64,000 bases of DNA from Candidatus Lachnoclostridium pullistercoris (GTDB lineage Bacteria > Bacillota > Clostridia > Lachnospirales > Lachnospiraceae). The first letter of the stretch is position 1. Each line of letters begins with the position of its first letter. The stretch spans positions 1-64,000 of the forward strand of contig DWWL01000025.1 in the NCBI GenBank assembly GCA_019119775.1. Direction: 5' to 3'. This document shows positions 42,028-54,053 of the stretch, piece after piece. The notes beneath the pieces were generated by a model, which made no database searches, was not told the origin of the DNA, and was given only the letters and a program-made list of their open reading frames with translations. The translations under genes and the position numbers were made by a program.

Positions 42028-42220
42028 ATTTCACAGAAAACCTTATCCCCTGTGAAATAAAACACTCCGGGGAATCACACTGCGAACTGCATAATTTTAC
42101 CAATTTTTTATAAAATCAGTATTGATTTTTGTGGAAGATTTCTGTATAGTAAAGATAGTCAATTCCGGCTGGGCGTTCTGCCCGCCAGTGTTTATCACAT
42201 TTTCAGGAGGCATATCTATA

Positions 42221-43270
42221 ATGATCAATTCTGATGTTCTCAAACTTCGGGAAAAGTTCCATCTCTTTCAAAATCAGGAAACGGCTCTCGCTGCAGTGCG
42301 CCGGAGCGCGGACGCTTATTATGAATTTCTGTCCATGGACCAGGAGTACCGGGATCAGATTCTGCAGTTTTTCACAGGTGAAATGGGCGTTAAGCTCACC
42401 TACGACACATTTTTTAAAAGAATATTCCGTCCGGACATCTGCCCGGAACGGCTGGAAGGGCTTTTGGGAGCTCTTTTGGGGGAAGCAGTTCAGGTAAAAG
42501 GAGTACTGCCCAATGAGGGCTTTCGCTTTTCTGAAAAGGCTTCCCTTGTCGTCATGGACATTTTAGTGGAGCTGTCGGACGGAAGCCTGGTCAATGTGGA
42601 GATCCAGAAGATCCCTTACGCATTTCCCGGACAGAGATGCGCCTGCTATTCTGCGGATCTGGTGCTCAGGCAGTATGCCAGGGTAAAGAGCGAGAGAGGA
42701 AAAAGCTTTACCTACGGCGATATTAAAAATGTGTATACAGTTGTCCTCATGGAGAAGAGCATCCGCGGAATCCGCGGCTTATCCGGACAGTATATCCACC
42801 GTGCCGAACAGCGCTTCGACACAGGGATCCGTCTTCCCATGGTGCAGAAATATGTCATCGTATCGCTGGACAGCTACAGAGAGCAGAAGCACGGCCTGGA
42901 GACAGAGCTGGATGCGTGGCTCCACCTGCTGACAGATGAAAGCCCAGGCACTATTTTGCAGATCGTGGAAAAATATCCGAAGTTTGAGGCAATCTATCGA
43001 GATGTATTTGAATTTATGAGAAAACCGGAGGAGGTGATCCATATGTTCTCAGAAGAACTCAGGATACTGGATGAAAATACGATACACTATATGATAGAAA
43101 AACAGAAAGAGGAGCTGGACGCAGCTAATCAGGAGCTGGACGCGGCCTATAAACGTCTGGCGTCAGCAGAACAGGAGAAGGAGCAGTCTGTAAAGCGGAT
43201 GCAGGAGGAAAATGCCAGGCTGGAGGAGAGGATCCGGGAGCTGGAGAGGCTTTTGGCAAAGAATGACTGA
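42221..43270 (+). CDS. Rpn/PD-(D/E)XK nuclease family transposase-like protein
   Basis: LTYDTFFKRIFRP...LVNVEIQKIPYAFPGQRCACYSADLVLRQY; start at ATG after AGGAGG. Confidence 0.8.
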   Translation: MINSDVLKLREKFHLFQNQETALAAVRRSADAYYEFLSMDQEYRDQILQFFTGEMGVKLTYDTFFKRIFRPDICPERLEGLLGALLGEAVQVKGVLPNEGFRFSEKASLVVMDILVELSDGSLVNVEIQKIPYAFPGQRCACYSADLVLRQYARVKSERGKSFTYGDIKNVYTVVLMEKSIRGIRGLSGQYIHRAEQRFDTGIRLPMVQKYVIVSLDSYREQKHGLETELDAWLHLLTDESPGTILQIVEKYPKFEAIYRDVFEFMRKPEEVIHMFSEELRILDENTIHYMIEKQKEELDAANQELDAAYKRLASAEQEKEQSVKRMQEENARLEERIRELERLLAKND

Positions 43271-43290
43271 CCAGATCCGAAGGAAAATGA

Positions 43291-43322
43291 AAAGGCTGCG
43301 GAATCTTAAGCTCCGCAGCCTG
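43291..43322. terminator. Intrinsic terminator-like hairpin
   Basis: AGGCTGCGGA...TCCGCAGCCT. Confidence 0.55.
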
Positions 43323-43338
43323 AACAGACCTTTCAGGT

Positions 43339-45183
43339 CTAAATATTGATCTGGTGATAAGGGATGTTTTCCTCATCCAGAATTTGAAGTTCTCTCCTGT
43401 GACAGGTGAAAATAATGCACTGACCGTCGTAGGTTTTGGACAGCCATTTTAATGCGGTTCTCAGCCGCTCATCATCATACTGGACAAAGCTGTCGTCGAA
43501 TATCAGGGGCAGCGGTTCATTCTCCCCCTGTATCAGCCTGGCCACTGCCATCCGCAGAGCCAGGTAGATTTGGTCCATGGTGCCACTGGACACCTGTTCG
43601 ATGGGAACCAGTTTGGTGCGCGTGTTCATAAAAATGTTCAGATTTTCATCTACGCTCATGCTGCTGTAGATGCCGCCGGTGATGCCTGCGATCAGATCGG
43701 AGGCTGTCTTGTTGAGAAGAAGGCCGAAAGAAGAGCGGATGGAGGTGGAAACCTCCGTCATAGTCTCCAGCGCCAGGTCGATGGCAGTGATCTCATCTCT
43801 TAAACGGTCATTTTCGTCGATGACATGCTGGAGAGCTGCCACCTGGTCACGGCAGAAGGAGAGCCGCTCCAGCTTCTTTTCCAGCTCCCACTGAAGCCGC
43901 TGCTGTTCTTCGATCTCTGTGGAGCAGGATTCCGCCTGCTTCTGGAGAGCTTCGATTTCTGTCTGCTGCTGACGCATGGACGCCTCAGATTTTTCCAGAG
44001 CAGCGTTTAAGCGGATAAATTCTTCCATCCGCTGAGAGAGGGCATTCATGGCGTCATCGGAGATGGAGCTGTCTCCCAAATGGCGGGCGAAGATCTCGCG
44101 GATCAGGCCGGCGCTCAGCTCCAGCTCCTTCTGATACCTTTTGCCCTTCATCCGCAGGAAAATGCCGGAGAATAAAAACAGGGCAGCCGGAAGGAGGAGC
44201 AGGGCCCCGATCTGGATGGAAAGACCGCCGAAGGGAATCAGGCCCGCGAGGAAAGCGGCGGAGAATGCGGCAGCTGCGGCGGACAGAAGAAAACAGACAG
44301 AAGCCAGGATCGTCCTGGATTTCTGCTCCGACGCCGCCTTTGCTGTCTTGTACTCCCCGTAAACTTTTTCCGCTTTCTGGAGATAGGTGCGGATGGAATC
44401 CTCCCCGTCAAACTGGTTGCTGTTTAAAATCTGGCGGCCTTTTGCGATTTTCTGAAGCAGGTCTTCCCGCTCGGCCCGCTTTGTGTTCAGCTGCTCATTC
44501 ACGTTCTTCTGCATGGCCCGGCAGGCGTTCAGCTGATTCTCAAACTCCGGCGCGGCGATTTCCTGCTCGATTGTCCGGATTTCGCCTAAGAGAGTGGTGT
44601 AATTTCTGGCAGCCTCAGGCACGATCTGATTTTCCAGATTCTTTTTCTGCTTTTTTAAGAAGGCGGCGGCTCTGGTTATGTTTAAGGCCATGCTGCCGGA
44701 GGTGTTTAAGTTGGCGATATAATTTTTCAGTTCAGATACCATGGAGCTGTCCGTGGCGCTCTTTAGCTGCCCGATGCTGATGGTATTGTTGTAGGAGGTT
44801 TCGGTGAGACCGCACAGCATCTGGTCGTAAAACGCCTTGTCGGGAGCGATCTCTTTTCCGAGAGTTTCGTTGATAATGTGGGTCGCTTTTTCATTTTTGC
44901 TGAAAATCCGCTCTATGCAGCAGACGGAGCCGCCGCTCTCCAGACGGAGCCGCCCCTGATAGCCGGAGCTTTTTTCCCAGGGATCATATTTGGTGTACAG
45001 ATCATTCCGGGAAGCCCGCCCCCGCCCCCGCTCGATGCCGAACAGCATGCCGCGGATAAAGGTGTGGAGCGTGGATTTTCCCGCCTCATTTTTTCCGTAG
45101 ACGACATTGAAGCCGTCCTGAAATGTGATGGACTTTTCGTGAAATTTTCCAAATCCGTTTATGTACAGATCAAGCAGCTTCAT
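43339..45183 (-). CDS. SbcC/YhaN-like AAA ATPase
   Basis: NVVYGKNEAGKSTLHTFI Walker A; central coiled coils; C-terminal VSSGTMDQIYLALRMAVARLI and LPLIFDDSFVQYDDERL. Confidence 0.9.
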   Translation of the reverse strand: MKLLDLYINGFGKFHEKSITFQDGFNVVYGKNEAGKSTLHTFIRGMLFGIERGRGRASRNDLYTKYDPWEKSSGYQGRLRLESGGSVCCIERIFSKNEKATHIINETLGKEIAPDKAFYDQMLCGLTETSYNNTISIGQLKSATDSSMVSELKNYIANLNTSGSMALNITRAAAFLKKQKKNLENQIVPEAARNYTTLLGEIRTIEQEIAAPEFENQLNACRAMQKNVNEQLNTKRAEREDLLQKIAKGRQILNSNQFDGEDSIRTYLQKAEKVYGEYKTAKAASEQKSRTILASVCFLLSAAAAAFSAAFLAGLIPFGGLSIQIGALLLLPAALFLFSGIFLRMKGKRYQKELELSAGLIREIFARHLGDSSISDDAMNALSQRMEEFIRLNAALEKSEASMRQQQTEIEALQKQAESCSTEIEEQQRLQWELEKKLERLSFCRDQVAALQHVIDENDRLRDEITAIDLALETMTEVSTSIRSSFGLLLNKTASDLIAGITGGIYSSMSVDENLNIFMNTRTKLVPIEQVSSGTMDQIYLALRMAVARLIQGENEPLPLIFDDSFVQYDDERLRTALKWLSKTYDGQCIIFTCHRRELQILDEENIPYHQINI

Positions 45184-46256
45184 GACTGGCTCCTTTCATC
45201 AGTGGTGTGCAGCAGAGCGTTGATCCCGTAGTAGAGCGCCTTCTTTTCAATGGGACTGGCGTTCTCCTTCTGGAGCGCCTGAATGTAGAAACCGATCATG
45301 TCGCTGGGATGCTCGGCAAACAGAGCGCTGAAATCGTACTGCGGCTCTGATTCATCAATGATCTCGGCAATTTTCCAGCGGTAGGACAGGGCGTCCAGAT
45401 CAAAACGCATCTCCGGGTCCCTCATGCCGCGGATCCGGAACCGGTAAATATGCTCCTGCCCCCGCTTTTTGATCTCCTCGTCGATCCGGTCCGCCAGCTC
45501 CGTGTTGGTAGTTTCCGGCGTGACGTGCACGGCCAGGGAGATGTACTGGGTTTTGGAGAGGGGAACGAATTCCAGGGAAGTCACCTTCCCCGTCATGTAG
45601 TTGATCTCGCCCGCGATGATTCCGTGACGCCCCGATTCCGTCTTGTCCAGAGGCTCCGGCGAGCCTGGGTAGGCCATTCGGTTTCCGGAAAAAATCTCCG
45701 GCTTGTGAATATGCCCAAGGGCGATGTAGGAGAAGCTGGTGGAAAGAAGCTGGTCCCGGTCAAAGGGGAGATGCTTGGAATCACCGCCGTGGGCCATGAG
45801 GACGGAGATCCGTCCGTTGGCGGGAGCCTGTACCCCAGCCAGGCGGTTTTCCGTGATCTCCGCCGTGTGGTAGGAAAAACCGAACACTTCCGTGTTGATA
45901 TCTTCAAAATAGACGGATGAAAGTTCTTCCCCCATAAAAAAAGTGACGTTGGAAGACCAGGTAAAACTGTAGAGAGCCGAGCTTCTGCGGATCCGGTCGT
46001 GATTGCCGGCAATGATGCAGACGTGGATTGCAGGAATCGTGGAAAACAGATAGTTGATCTCTTTTAGATCCCGCACTAGAGGCTGACTGTGAAACAGATC
46101 TCCGGAGATAAAAATACAGTCTGCATCCCGGGTTTTCGCCTCTTTGATGATGCGCACGAAGGTATCCTTGATAGCCTGGGCCCGTTCCCGGCTCCATGGC
46201 TTGTCGCTGTCCGGATTCATGCCCCAGTGAATATCTGCCGTGTGGATAAATTTCAT
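45180..46256 (-). CDS. SbcD/YhaO-like metallophosphoesterase (DNA repair exonuclease)
   Basis: MKFIHTADIHWG, ISGDLFH, IAGNHDR, LMAHGG; 4-bp overlap with the downstream ATPase gene. Confidence 0.92.
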   Translation of the reverse strand: MKFIHTADIHWGMNPDSDKPWSRERAQAIKDTFVRIIKEAKTRDADCIFISGDLFHSQPLVRDLKEINYLFSTIPAIHVCIIAGNHDRIRRSSALYSFTWSSNVTFFMGEELSSVYFEDINTEVFGFSYHTAEITENRLAGVQAPANGRISVLMAHGGDSKHLPFDRDQLLSTSFSYIALGHIHKPEIFSGNRMAYPGSPEPLDKTESGRHGIIAGEINYMTGKVTSLEFVPLSKTQYISLAVHVTPETTNTELADRIDEEIKKRGQEHIYRFRIRGMRDPEMRFDLDALSYRWKIAEIIDESEPQYDFSALFAEHPSDMIGFYIQALQKENASPIEKKALYYGINALLHTTDERSQS

Positions 46257-46312
46257 AGCAACCTCCCCGTTTCTGCCCCTTTTTGCGAAAAGGAACAGGC
46301 ATAATTTAAGAA

Positions 46313-46348
46313 ACGGGCTGCCAGAGAAGGCAGCCCGCATACAGATGT
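46313..46348 (-). terminator. Intrinsic terminator for asnS
   Basis: CGGGCTGCC / GGCAGCCCG stem with T-rich tract on the minus strand. Confidence 0.65.
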
Positions 46349-46364
46349 GCGCAGCGGCGCACGA

Positions 46365-47756
46365 TTACAGTTCGCAGTTGTTGACGGTCCGCGGGAAAGG
46401 AATCACGTCGCGGATATTGGCCATGCCGGTGAGGTACATGACGCAGCGCTCGAAGCCCAGGCCGAATCCGGCGTGCCGTGTAGAACCGTATCTGCGCAGG
46501 TCCAGATAGAATTTGTAGTCGTCCTCGTTCAGTCCCAGTTCTTTCATGCGGGTCAGCAGCTTCTCATAATCATTCTCCCTCTCGCTGCCGCCGATGATCT
46601 CTCCGATACCGGGAACCAGGCAGTCCATAGCGGCTACCGTTTTGCCGTCGTCGTTCTGCTTCATATAGAAGGCTTTGATCTCCTTCGGATAATCGGTGAC
46701 GAATACAGGGCGCTTGAACACCTCTTCCGTCAGATAGCGCTCGTGCTCTGTCTGAAGGTCGCAGCCCCAGAATACTTTATAGTCAAATTTATCATTGTTC
46801 TGTTCCAGGATCTTAACTGCCTCCGTGTAGGTAACGTGGCCGAACTCAGAATTGAGAACTCCGTTTAACCGCTCCAGGAGGTTCTTGTCTACAAACTGAT
46901 TGAAGAAATTCATCTCTGCCGGCGCATTCTCCAGCACATAGCGGATGATATATTTCAGCATTCCCTCAGCTACCCGCATATTGTCGTTCAAGTCTGCGAA
47001 TGCCATCTCCGGCTCGATCATCCAGAACTCAGCCGCGTGGCGGGTGGTGTTGGAATTCTCCGCCCGGAATGTGGGACCGAAGGTATACACATTGCGGAAC
47101 GCCATGGCGTAAGTCTCCACATTCAGCTGGCCGCTGACCGTCAGGTAGGTTTCCTTGCCGAAGAAGTCTTTGGAATAGTCTACGGCTCCGTCCTCCGTCT
47201 TCGGCGGATTGGCCAGGTCTAAGGTCGTCACCTGGAACATCTCTCCCGCTCCCTCGCAGTCACTGGATGTGATCAGGGGCGTATGGACGTATACAAAGCC
47301 CTGCTCCTGAAAATACTGATGAATAGCGTAGGCGATGAGAGAGCGCACGCGGAAGACTGCCTGGAACGTATTGGTTCTGGGACGAAGATGGGAAATGGTG
47401 CGCAGGTACTCAAAGGAGTGGCGTTTTTTCTGAAGGGGATAATCTGCGCTGGAAGGACCTTCCACCGTCACTTCTGACGCCTGGATCTCGAAAGGCTGCT
47501 TTGCCTGGGGGGTGGCGACCAGAGTTCCCTTTACGATCAGAGCCGCGCCCACATTTACCTTGCAGATCTCAGCGAAATTTTCCATGGTGTCGTGGTAAAC
47601 GATCTGGAGCGTGTCGAAGCAGGAGCCGTCGTTTAACACGATAAAGCCGAAAGCCTTGGAATCGCGGATGCTTCTCACCCAGCCGCCCACGGTGATTTCT
47701 TTGTCCAGATAGTTTTCACGGTTTTTGTATATTTCTTTTATGGTAGTCAGATTCAT
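46365..47756 (-). CDS. asnS: Asparagine--tRNA ligase
   Basis: [25 protein letters not shown] fold; [51 protein letters not shown]. Confidence 0.96.
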   Translation of the reverse strand: MNLTTIKEIYKNRENYLDKEITVGGWVRSIRDSKAFGFIVLNDGSCFDTLQIVYHDTMENFAEICKVNVGAALIVKGTLVATPQAKQPFEIQASEVTVEGPSSADYPLQKKRHSFEYLRTISHLRPRTNTFQAVFRVRSLIAYAIHQYFQEQGFVYVHTPLITSSDCEGAGEMFQVTTLDLANPPKTEDGAVDYSKDFFGKETYLTVSGQLNVETYAMAFRNVYTFGPTFRAENSNTTRHAAEFWMIEPEMAFADLNDNMRVAEGMLKYIIRYVLENAPAEMNFFNQFVDKNLLERLNGVLNSEFGHVTYTEAVKILEQNNDKFDYKVFWGCDLQTEHERYLTEEVFKRPVFVTDYPKEIKAFYMKQNDDGKTVAAMDCLVPGIGEIIGGSERENDYEKLLTRMKELGLNEDDYKFYLDLRRYGSTRHAGFGLGFERCVMYLTGMANIRDVIPFPRTVNNCEL

Positions 47757-48086
47757 AACCGTATCTCCTTCTATTTCTTCCTATTTTATAATCTATTGGT
47801 GATTATACTGTATTTTTTACGGCTGTTCAAGGTTTTATGAAGAAATTATTCGTCGTCAGAAGTCGGGAAAATTCGCTGCGGCAGAGTAAATTCACCACAT
47901 GTGGGAAATAGCCATATACGGCATACTACATCTAGTGATACGGCAGGGAGGTGTAAATTTTGTGTAAAAAATGTCGGAAAATGCACAAAAAATGCGAAAG
48001 ATTATTCTGTAAATTGTTCACTATTTCCAAATAATGTGTTATAATACGTTTATAACTAAAATTACACAGCAAGAGGTGGTAACGCA

Positions 48087-49361
48087 ATGATTAAAAAAGA
48101 AATGATTGCCATGTTACTGGCAGGAGGACAGGGAAGTCGCCTCGGTGTTTTGACAGCGAAGGTAGCAAAGCCCGCGGTATCTTTTGGGGGAAAGTACCGT
48201 ATTATTGATTTTCCCCTGAGCAACTGCATCAACTCCGGCGTGGATACCGTGGGCGTTCTCACACAGTATCAGCCACTGCGTTTGAATACCCATATCGGAA
48301 TCGGTATTCCGTGGGATCTTGACAGAAATGTAGGAGGAGTTACGATCCTTCCGCCCTATGAGCGGAGCAAGGGCAGCGACTGGTATACGGGAACTGCCAA
48401 TGCGATCTATCAGAATCTGGAATATATGGAAATGTTTAACCCGGATTACGTCCTCATCCTTTCCGGCGATCACATTTACAAGATGGACTACGAAGTAATG
48501 CTGGATTATCATAAGGCCAATAATGCCGATATCACCATTGCTGCAATGCCGGTGCCGATCGAAGAGGCCAGCCGCTTTGGAGTGGTGATCACAGATGACA
48601 GCAACCGGATCGTGGAATTTGAGGAGAAGCCGGAACATCCCAGAAGCAATCTGGCGTCCATGGGCATCTACATATTCAAATGGAGTGTGCTGAAAGATGC
48701 CCTGATCAAGTTAAAGGACGAGCCGGGATGTGATTTCGGAAAGCATGTGATCCCCTACTGCCATACCAAAGGGGACCGGATTTTTGCATATGAGTACAAT
48801 GGCTACTGGAAAGACGTCGGCACTCTCGGTTCCTACTGGGAAGCCAATATGGAGCTGATCGATATCATTCCGGAATTTAACTTGTATGAGGAATACTGGA
48901 AGATCTATACCAACAGCGACAAGATCCCGCCTCAGTATGTGGCTGAGAACGCGGTGATCGAGAGAAGCATCATCGGAGAAGGATCGGAGATCTACGGAGA
49001 AGTGTATAATTCCGTCATCGGTTCAGGCGTGATCATCGGCCGCGGAACTGTGGTGAGGGATTCTATTATCATGCACAACTGCGTGATCGAAGACGGAGCC
49101 GTGGTGGACAAGGCTATTATCGCCGAGGACGTGCGGGTAGGAAACGGCGCGCATCTCGGCGTAGGTGAGTACGCTCCCAGCAAATACGATCCCAAGGTAT
49201 ATCAGTTTGATCTGGTGACAGTAGGAGAGCACAGCGTGATTCCGCCAAACGTACAGGTTGGTAGGAACACGGCGATCAGCGGCGTCACAGAGCCTGAGGA
49301 TTATAAAGACGGAATGTTGGCAAGCGGAGATTACATTATAAAGGCAGGGGGAGTACAATGA
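48087..49361 (+). CDS. glgC: Glucose-1-phosphate adenylyltransferase
   Basis: [44 protein letters not shown]; left-handed beta-helix C-terminus. Confidence 0.97.
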   Translation: MIKKEMIAMLLAGGQGSRLGVLTAKVAKPAVSFGGKYRIIDFPLSNCINSGVDTVGVLTQYQPLRLNTHIGIGIPWDLDRNVGGVTILPPYERSKGSDWYTGTANAIYQNLEYMEMFNPDYVLILSGDHIYKMDYEVMLDYHKANNADITIAAMPVPIEEASRFGVVITDDSNRIVEFEEKPEHPRSNLASMGIYIFKWSVLKDALIKLKDEPGCDFGKHVIPYCHTKGDRIFAYEYNGYWKDVGTLGSYWEANMELIDIIPEFNLYEEYWKIYTNSDKIPPQYVAENAVIERSIIGEGSEIYGEVYNSVIGSGVIIGRGTVVRDSIIMHNCVIEDGAVVDKAIIAEDVRVGNGAHLGVGEYAPSKYDPKVYQFDLVTVGEHSVIPPNVQVGRNTAISGVTEPEDYKDGMLASGDYIIKAGGVQ

Positions 49362-50479
49362 GAGCAGTCGGTATTATTTTGGCAGGCGGAAACAGCAAGC
49401 GGATGAGAGAATTATCAAATAAGAGGGCAATATCTGCTATGCCTATTGCGGGAAGCTACAGAAGCATCGACTTTGCCCTCAGCAATATGACAAACTCCCA
49501 TATTCAGAGCGTGGCAGTGTTTACCCAGTACAACTCCCGCTCCTTAAATGAGCATTTGAGTTCCTCCAAATGGTGGGATTTCGGAAGAAAGCAGGGCGGA
49601 CTTTATGTGTTTACGCCTACGATCACGGCGGAGAGCAGCGACTGGTACAGAGGGACTGCGGATGCTCTCTATCAGAATCTGACATTTTTGAAGAACAGCC
49701 ATGAGCCCTATGTGGTGATCGCGGCCGGAGACGGCATCTACAAGCTGGATTACGGCAAAGTGCTGGAATATCATATTGAGAAAAAAGCGGATATCACGGT
49801 AGTCTGCAAGGACATGCCGGAGGATGAGGACATCACCCGTTTCGGAGTGGTGAAGACAAACGACGACGGCAGGATCCTGGATTTTGAGGAAAAGCCCATG
49901 GTGGCCAGCTCCCACACGATCTCCTGCGGCATCTACGTGATCAGACGCCGCCAGCTCATTGAGCTGATCGAGCGCTGCGCCGCAGAGGACCGCTACGACT
50001 TTGTGAGGGACGTGCTGGTCCGCTACCGCAATCTGAAAAGGATATATGCGTATAAGATGGATACCTACTGGAGCAACATTGCTTCGGTGGAGTCCTATTA
50101 TAAAACAAATATGGATTTTCTGAAACCGGAGGTGAGAGACTTTTTCTTTAAGCAGTATCCGGATATTTATACGAAGATATGGGACAACCCGCCAGCGAAG
50201 TACAATCCCGGAGCTGCCGTGAAAAACAGTCTGGTGTCCAGCGGCTGCATTATCAACGGAACTGTGGAGAATTCCATTCTGTTCCGCAAAGCCTATATCG
50301 GCAACAACTGTGTGATCAAAAATTCAATTATTCTGAACGACGTATATATTGGAGACAATACCGTGATCGAAAACTGTATCGTGGAGAGCCGCGATACGAT
50401 CCGTGCCAATACTACTCATATCGGTACGCCGGACAATATCAAGATCGTGGTGGAGAAAAACGAGAGATATACGCTCTAA
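49358..50479 (+). CDS. glgD: Glucose-1-phosphate adenylyltransferase GlgD subunit
   Basis: [40 protein letters not shown]; 4-bp overlap with glgC. Confidence 0.95.
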   Translation: MRAVGIILAGGNSKRMRELSNKRAISAMPIAGSYRSIDFALSNMTNSHIQSVAVFTQYNSRSLNEHLSSSKWWDFGRKQGGLYVFTPTITAESSDWYRGTADALYQNLTFLKNSHEPYVVIAAGDGIYKLDYGKVLEYHIEKKADITVVCKDMPEDEDITRFGVVKTNDDGRILDFEEKPMVASSHTISCGIYVIRRRQLIELIERCAAEDRYDFVRDVLVRYRNLKRIYAYKMDTYWSNIASVESYYKTNMDFLKPEVRDFFFKQYPDIYTKIWDNPPAKYNPGAAVKNSLVSSGCIINGTVENSILFRKAYIGNNCVIKNSIILNDVYIGDNTVIENCIVESRDTIRANTTHIGTPDNIKIVVEKNERYTL

Positions 50480-50513
50480 TACGACAGTATTATGACAAAA
50501 GGGGTGCTTACTT

Positions 50514-50792
50514 ATGCAGATAACAGATGTAAGAGTGAGAAAAATCGAAAAAGAAGGAAAAATGAAAGCCATTGTTTCCATTACTATGGACAATGAGTTT
50601 GTAATTCACGACATTAAGGTGATCGAGGGAGAGAAGGGACTGTTTATCGCAATGCCCAGCCGGAAAGCGGCGGACGGAGAGTACCGTGACATTGCTCATC
50701 CCATCAATTCTGCTACCCGCGATATGATCCAGAATGTGATCCTGTCAAAGTACGAGATGACGACGCTGGATCTGCCGGAAGGTGAATTTTAA
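50514..50792 (+). CDS. spoVG: SpoVG family regulator
   Basis: [49 protein letters not shown]. Confidence 0.96.
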   Translation: MQITDVRVRKIEKEGKMKAIVSITMDNEFVIHDIKVIEGEKGLFIAMPSRKAADGEYRDIAHPINSATRDMIQNVILSKYEMTTLDLPEGEF

Positions 50793-50921
50793 AGCCGGAA
50801 AAGGGAGAGTGTGTATGTGCGCGACAGTGCGGCATGGGTTGTGCCGCGCCGCCGCGCATCATTTTTGTACATGTTTTTTCATCGAAGATCGGACTGGATT
50901 TGCTGAGCGGAGGAGAATTGA

Positions 50922-51581
50922 GTGAAGAATACAGGTTTTGAGAAGCTGTCCTTCTGGGACAGGCTGACGGATGAGCAGAGAGAGCTGCTGCTGCGCCATG
51001 TGGGAGAAGCAGAATATGAGGAAGGGCAGATCGTGCGGGCGGCGGATTCGGAGTGCGCAGGGATTCTTCTGGTGAAGCAGGGGATCTTCCGCATGTCCCT
51101 CTGTTCGGACGATGGGAGAGAAGCGACGGTCTACCGCCTGAAAGAGGGGGATGTGTGCGTGCTCTCAGCCGCCTGCATGATTTCGGCCATATCGTTTGAC
51201 GTGCAGATACAGGCGGAAACAGCGGGCGTTCTGGAGATGATCTCTCCGGGAGTGTTTTCCCGCCTGATGAAGGAAAATATATATGTGGAGAATTTTGTCT
51301 ACCGGTCCGCCACGGAGCGGTTTTCTGATGTGGTGAATGCGGTGGAGCAGCTGCTTTTTATGACTCTGGAGCAGCGGCTGGTGAGCTTCCTTCTGGATGA
51401 ATCCGCCCAGGAAAAGTCGGAGGAGCTTCATTTTACCCAGGAACGGATTGCCATGGCGATCGGGAGCGCCAGAGAGGTAGTGACCAGGGGATTAAAAAAG
51501 CTGGCGAAAGAGGGGCTGATCGAGCTGTTCCGCGGGGGCGTGCGCATTGTGGACCGGAAAGGACTGTACGGAAAGCTGTGA
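50922..51581 (+). CDS. Crp/Fnr-family transcriptional regulator
   Basis: cNMP-binding-like N-terminus; C-terminal HTH FTQERIAMAIGSAREVVTRGLKKLAKEGLIEL. Confidence 0.9.
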   Translation: MKNTGFEKLSFWDRLTDEQRELLLRHVGEAEYEEGQIVRAADSECAGILLVKQGIFRMSLCSDDGREATVYRLKEGDVCVLSAACMISAISFDVQIQAETAGVLEMISPGVFSRLMKENIYVENFVYRSATERFSDVVNAVEQLLFMTLEQRLVSFLLDESAQEKSEELHFTQERIAMAIGSAREVVTRGLKKLAKEGLIELFRGGVRIVDRKGLYGKL

Positions 51582-51649
51582 GAGGAGGATGGGGAGAAAC
51601 CTGTCTGCCTGTCTGCAAAGGAGGGGCATATTTTCCGGGCCCGGCGCAG

Positions 51650-51682
51650 AAAAAGCCGGCGGAAATTTTCCGCCGGCGGGTA
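51650..51682 (-). terminator. Intrinsic terminator for trxA
   Basis: Minus strand GCCGGCGGAAA / TTTCCGCCGGC followed by TTTTTC. Confidence 0.7.
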
Positions 51683-51713
51683 GGCTGATATTGGGCTGCT
51701 GTTCTGATTTCCT

Positions 51714-52019
51714 TTAGTCCAGCAGGCTCTTTATCGCTGCTTTCGGCTGAACGCCGATGGATTTTTTAACGGGCTGGCCGTTTTTGAAGGCGATGACGGT
51801 GGGAATGGTCATGACGCCGTAGCGCTCTGCCAGTTCCGGCTCTTCGTCCACGTTCACTTTTCCCACCCGGAAGCCGTCTGCTTCCGCTGCCAGCTCGTCA
51901 ATGACGGGACCCAGCATGCGGCAGGGGCCGCACCAGGACGCCCAGAAGTCCACGAGAACGGGAGTGGGGGAGGAAAGCACTTCCTGATCAAAGTTTTTTA
52001 CTGTAAATTTTTCTGCCAT
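51714..52019 (-). CDS. trxA: Thioredoxin
   Basis: [34 protein letters not shown]; start at MAEKF. Confidence 0.96.
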   Translation of the reverse strand: MAEKFTVKNFDQEVLSSPTPVLVDFWASWCGPCRMLGPVIDELAAEADGFRVGKVNVDEEPELAERYGVMTIPTVIAFKNGQPVKKSIGVQPKAAIKSLLD

Positions 52020-52169
52020 ATCGATCGCTCCTTTATTGCTGTGATGAATTTTCATTTCTGCAGTGCGGGAATGCTGTCTGATCCCGCTGCCGTTTTTTCT
52101 TTGTTTCTGGCTTCAGTATAGCGGAAAGAAAGGCTGCTGTATGTGATAAAGTCACAAATGAAGAGGATC

Positions 52170-52730
52170 TTACAGAATGGACAGTTCCGCGGCTTTCTGG
52201 CGGATGCGCCGGAAATCTTCTTCTGCCTCTGCCACCCGGGAAGGGTCGCGCAGCAAGGCGGACGGGTGGAGAACGGCGGTGAGCCAGTAGCCCTTTCTCT
52301 CTGTCCACGTCCCGTGTTCTCTTGTGATGCGGAAATCAGGGCGGATGATCCTCTGGGCGGCCACCCGTCCCAGGCAGACCATGATCTTCGGGCGGATGAG
52401 CAGAGTCTCATACTTCAGATAATCGATGCAGGCAGCCTTTTCCTCCTCGCTCGGGTCGCGGTTGAAGGGCGGGTTGCATTTGATGATGTTGGTGATGTAG
52501 ATCTGGTCCCTGGTGAGGGAGACGGAGGAGAGCAGCTGGTCAAACATATGGCCGGCCGGTCCCACAAAGGGGATTCCCTGCTGGTCCTCCTGCCTGCCGG
52601 GAGCCTCGGCGATGAACATGATCCCTGCCTGCAGACTGCCCCGTCCCATGACGGAATGCGTTCTGGTGCGGCACAGGGGACAGCGGCTGCAGCTGTCCAC
52701 AAATTGTTTTAATTCTTCCCAGGTGTACAT
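52170..52730 (-). CDS. Uracil-DNA glycosylase, family 4-like
   Basis: [64 protein letters not shown]. Confidence 0.92.
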   Translation of the reverse strand: MYTWEELKQFVDSCSRCPLCRTRTHSVMGRGSLQAGIMFIAEAPGRQEDQQGIPFVGPAGHMFDQLLSSVSLTRDQIYITNIIKCNPPFNRDPSEEEKAACIDYLKYETLLIRPKIMVCLGRVAAQRIIRPDFRITREHGTWTERKGYWLTAVLHPSALLRDPSRVAEAEEDFRRIRQKAAELSIL

Positions 52731-52868
52731 GATGGATTTCCTCCCCATTCCGGATTGCAGATTTCATAGATAACACTTTTGATATTATACCATGCAGTAT
52801 TGATGTTGTACATTTGAATCAGGGAATGTTAAACTTCTGCTATCAGCAAAGAGACGGAGGTAGAAGAT

Positions 52869-54053
52869 ATGACCTGGTTACCAATTATGGCCTTCACAGT
52901 TGTCGCAGTCATTTATGCGATCGGAGATTATGTGGCGGCAAAGACAAAAGGAGTGATTTCCTCCATCCTGGTGGCAATCATCCTGCTGCTTATCCTGGGA
53001 GGAACCCTGCAGCTGCTGCCGGCAGATCTGATGGATCTGTCCGGATTGAACGCTATGATCCCAACATTCGGCATGGGACTGATCCTTGTAAATGTGGGAT
53101 CCCTGATGAATCTGAATGATCTGAGAAGAGAGTGGAAGACCGTGGTCGTATCTCTGGCAGGAATTGCCGGCATCATTCTCATGGATCTGACCCTTGGAAT
53201 GGCGGTGTTCGGATTTGAGCGCGCCCTGGCGGCCATCCCGCCCACAGCGGGAGGAACGGCAGTGACCATGCTGATGACGGAAGCGGCCCAGGAGGTGGAC
53301 CGGCCGGATCTGGCCTCTTTCGTGGCGGCGGTGAACGCCATCCAGGTGCTGATCGGACTTCCCATCGCGTCATTCTGTCTGAGAAAGGCGGCGACCCGCT
53401 TTATCGCGGACGGAGGCCACAGCAGAGAGGTACATACCGCGGAAAAAGAGATCAATCTGAGAGTGGTTCCGCCGTTAAAAGGCTCTCTGGCTTCTTCCAG
53501 CACCATGCACTTTGCAAGGATCGGAGTGGTGGCGGTTCTGGCCCAGCTGTGCACCAATGTGACGGGAATCAGCACGGGAGTCACCTTCCTGGTTTTCGGA
53601 ATCGTGGCAGGTGCCCTGGGAATCGTGGAAAAGGGAAGTTTAAAGACGGCCGGAGGAGAGGGCCTTCTGATGCTGGCCACCTACGCATCTGTGGCGGGCA
53701 GTTTTGTAACCATGAAGTTTTCCGATTTTGGGGAGCTTCTGATCCCGGTGATCGGCCTTCTGGTGATCGGAGCGGCCGGCGTGGTGGTGGTTTCCTCCAT
53801 CGCCGGAAAGATCTTAAAATGGAGCCCGTACCTGGCTGTGGCGGCCGGCGTGGCCTGCCTGTTCGGCTATCCGGTGACTTATGCAGTCGCCATGGAGGTG
53901 GCTCAGGGCGTGACGAAAGACGGAGGATTTACAGAGGAAGAGGAACAGAGAGTGATCGACTATCTGCTGCCTAAAATGCTGGTGGCCGGCGTAGTGTCCG
54001 TGAGCCTGACCTCTGTGATTCTTGGAGGGCTGATCATTCCTGTACTGTTTTAG
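52869..54053 (+). CDS. Polytopic membrane protein, putative permease (DUF3100-like)
   Basis: About 10 hydrophobic segments; followed directly by an M20 peptidase gene. Confidence 0.55.
   Translation: MTWLPIMAFTVVAVIYAIGDYVAAKTKGVISSILVAIILLLILGGTLQLLPADLMDLSGLNAMIPTFGMGLILVNVGSLMNLNDLRREWKTVVVSLAGIAGIILMDLTLGMAVFGFERALAAIPPTAGGTAVTMLMTEAAQEVDRPDLASFVAAVNAIQVLIGLPIASFCLRKAATRFIADGGHSREVHTAEKEINLRVVPPLKGSLASSSTMHFARIGVVAVLAQLCTNVTGISTGVTFLVFGIVAGALGIVEKGSLKTAGGEGLLMLATYASVAGSFVTMKFSDFGELLIPVIGLLVIGAAGVVVVSSIAGKILKWSPYLAVAAGVACLFGYPVTYAVAMEVAQGVTKDGGFTEEEEQRVIDYLLPKMLVAGVVSVSLTSVILGGLIIPVLF

Noticed and set aside
47757-47900. T-box leader upstream of asnS
   Set aside because: No recognisable T-box motif (TGGNACCGCG-like) or antiterminator/terminator pair seen on the minus strand.
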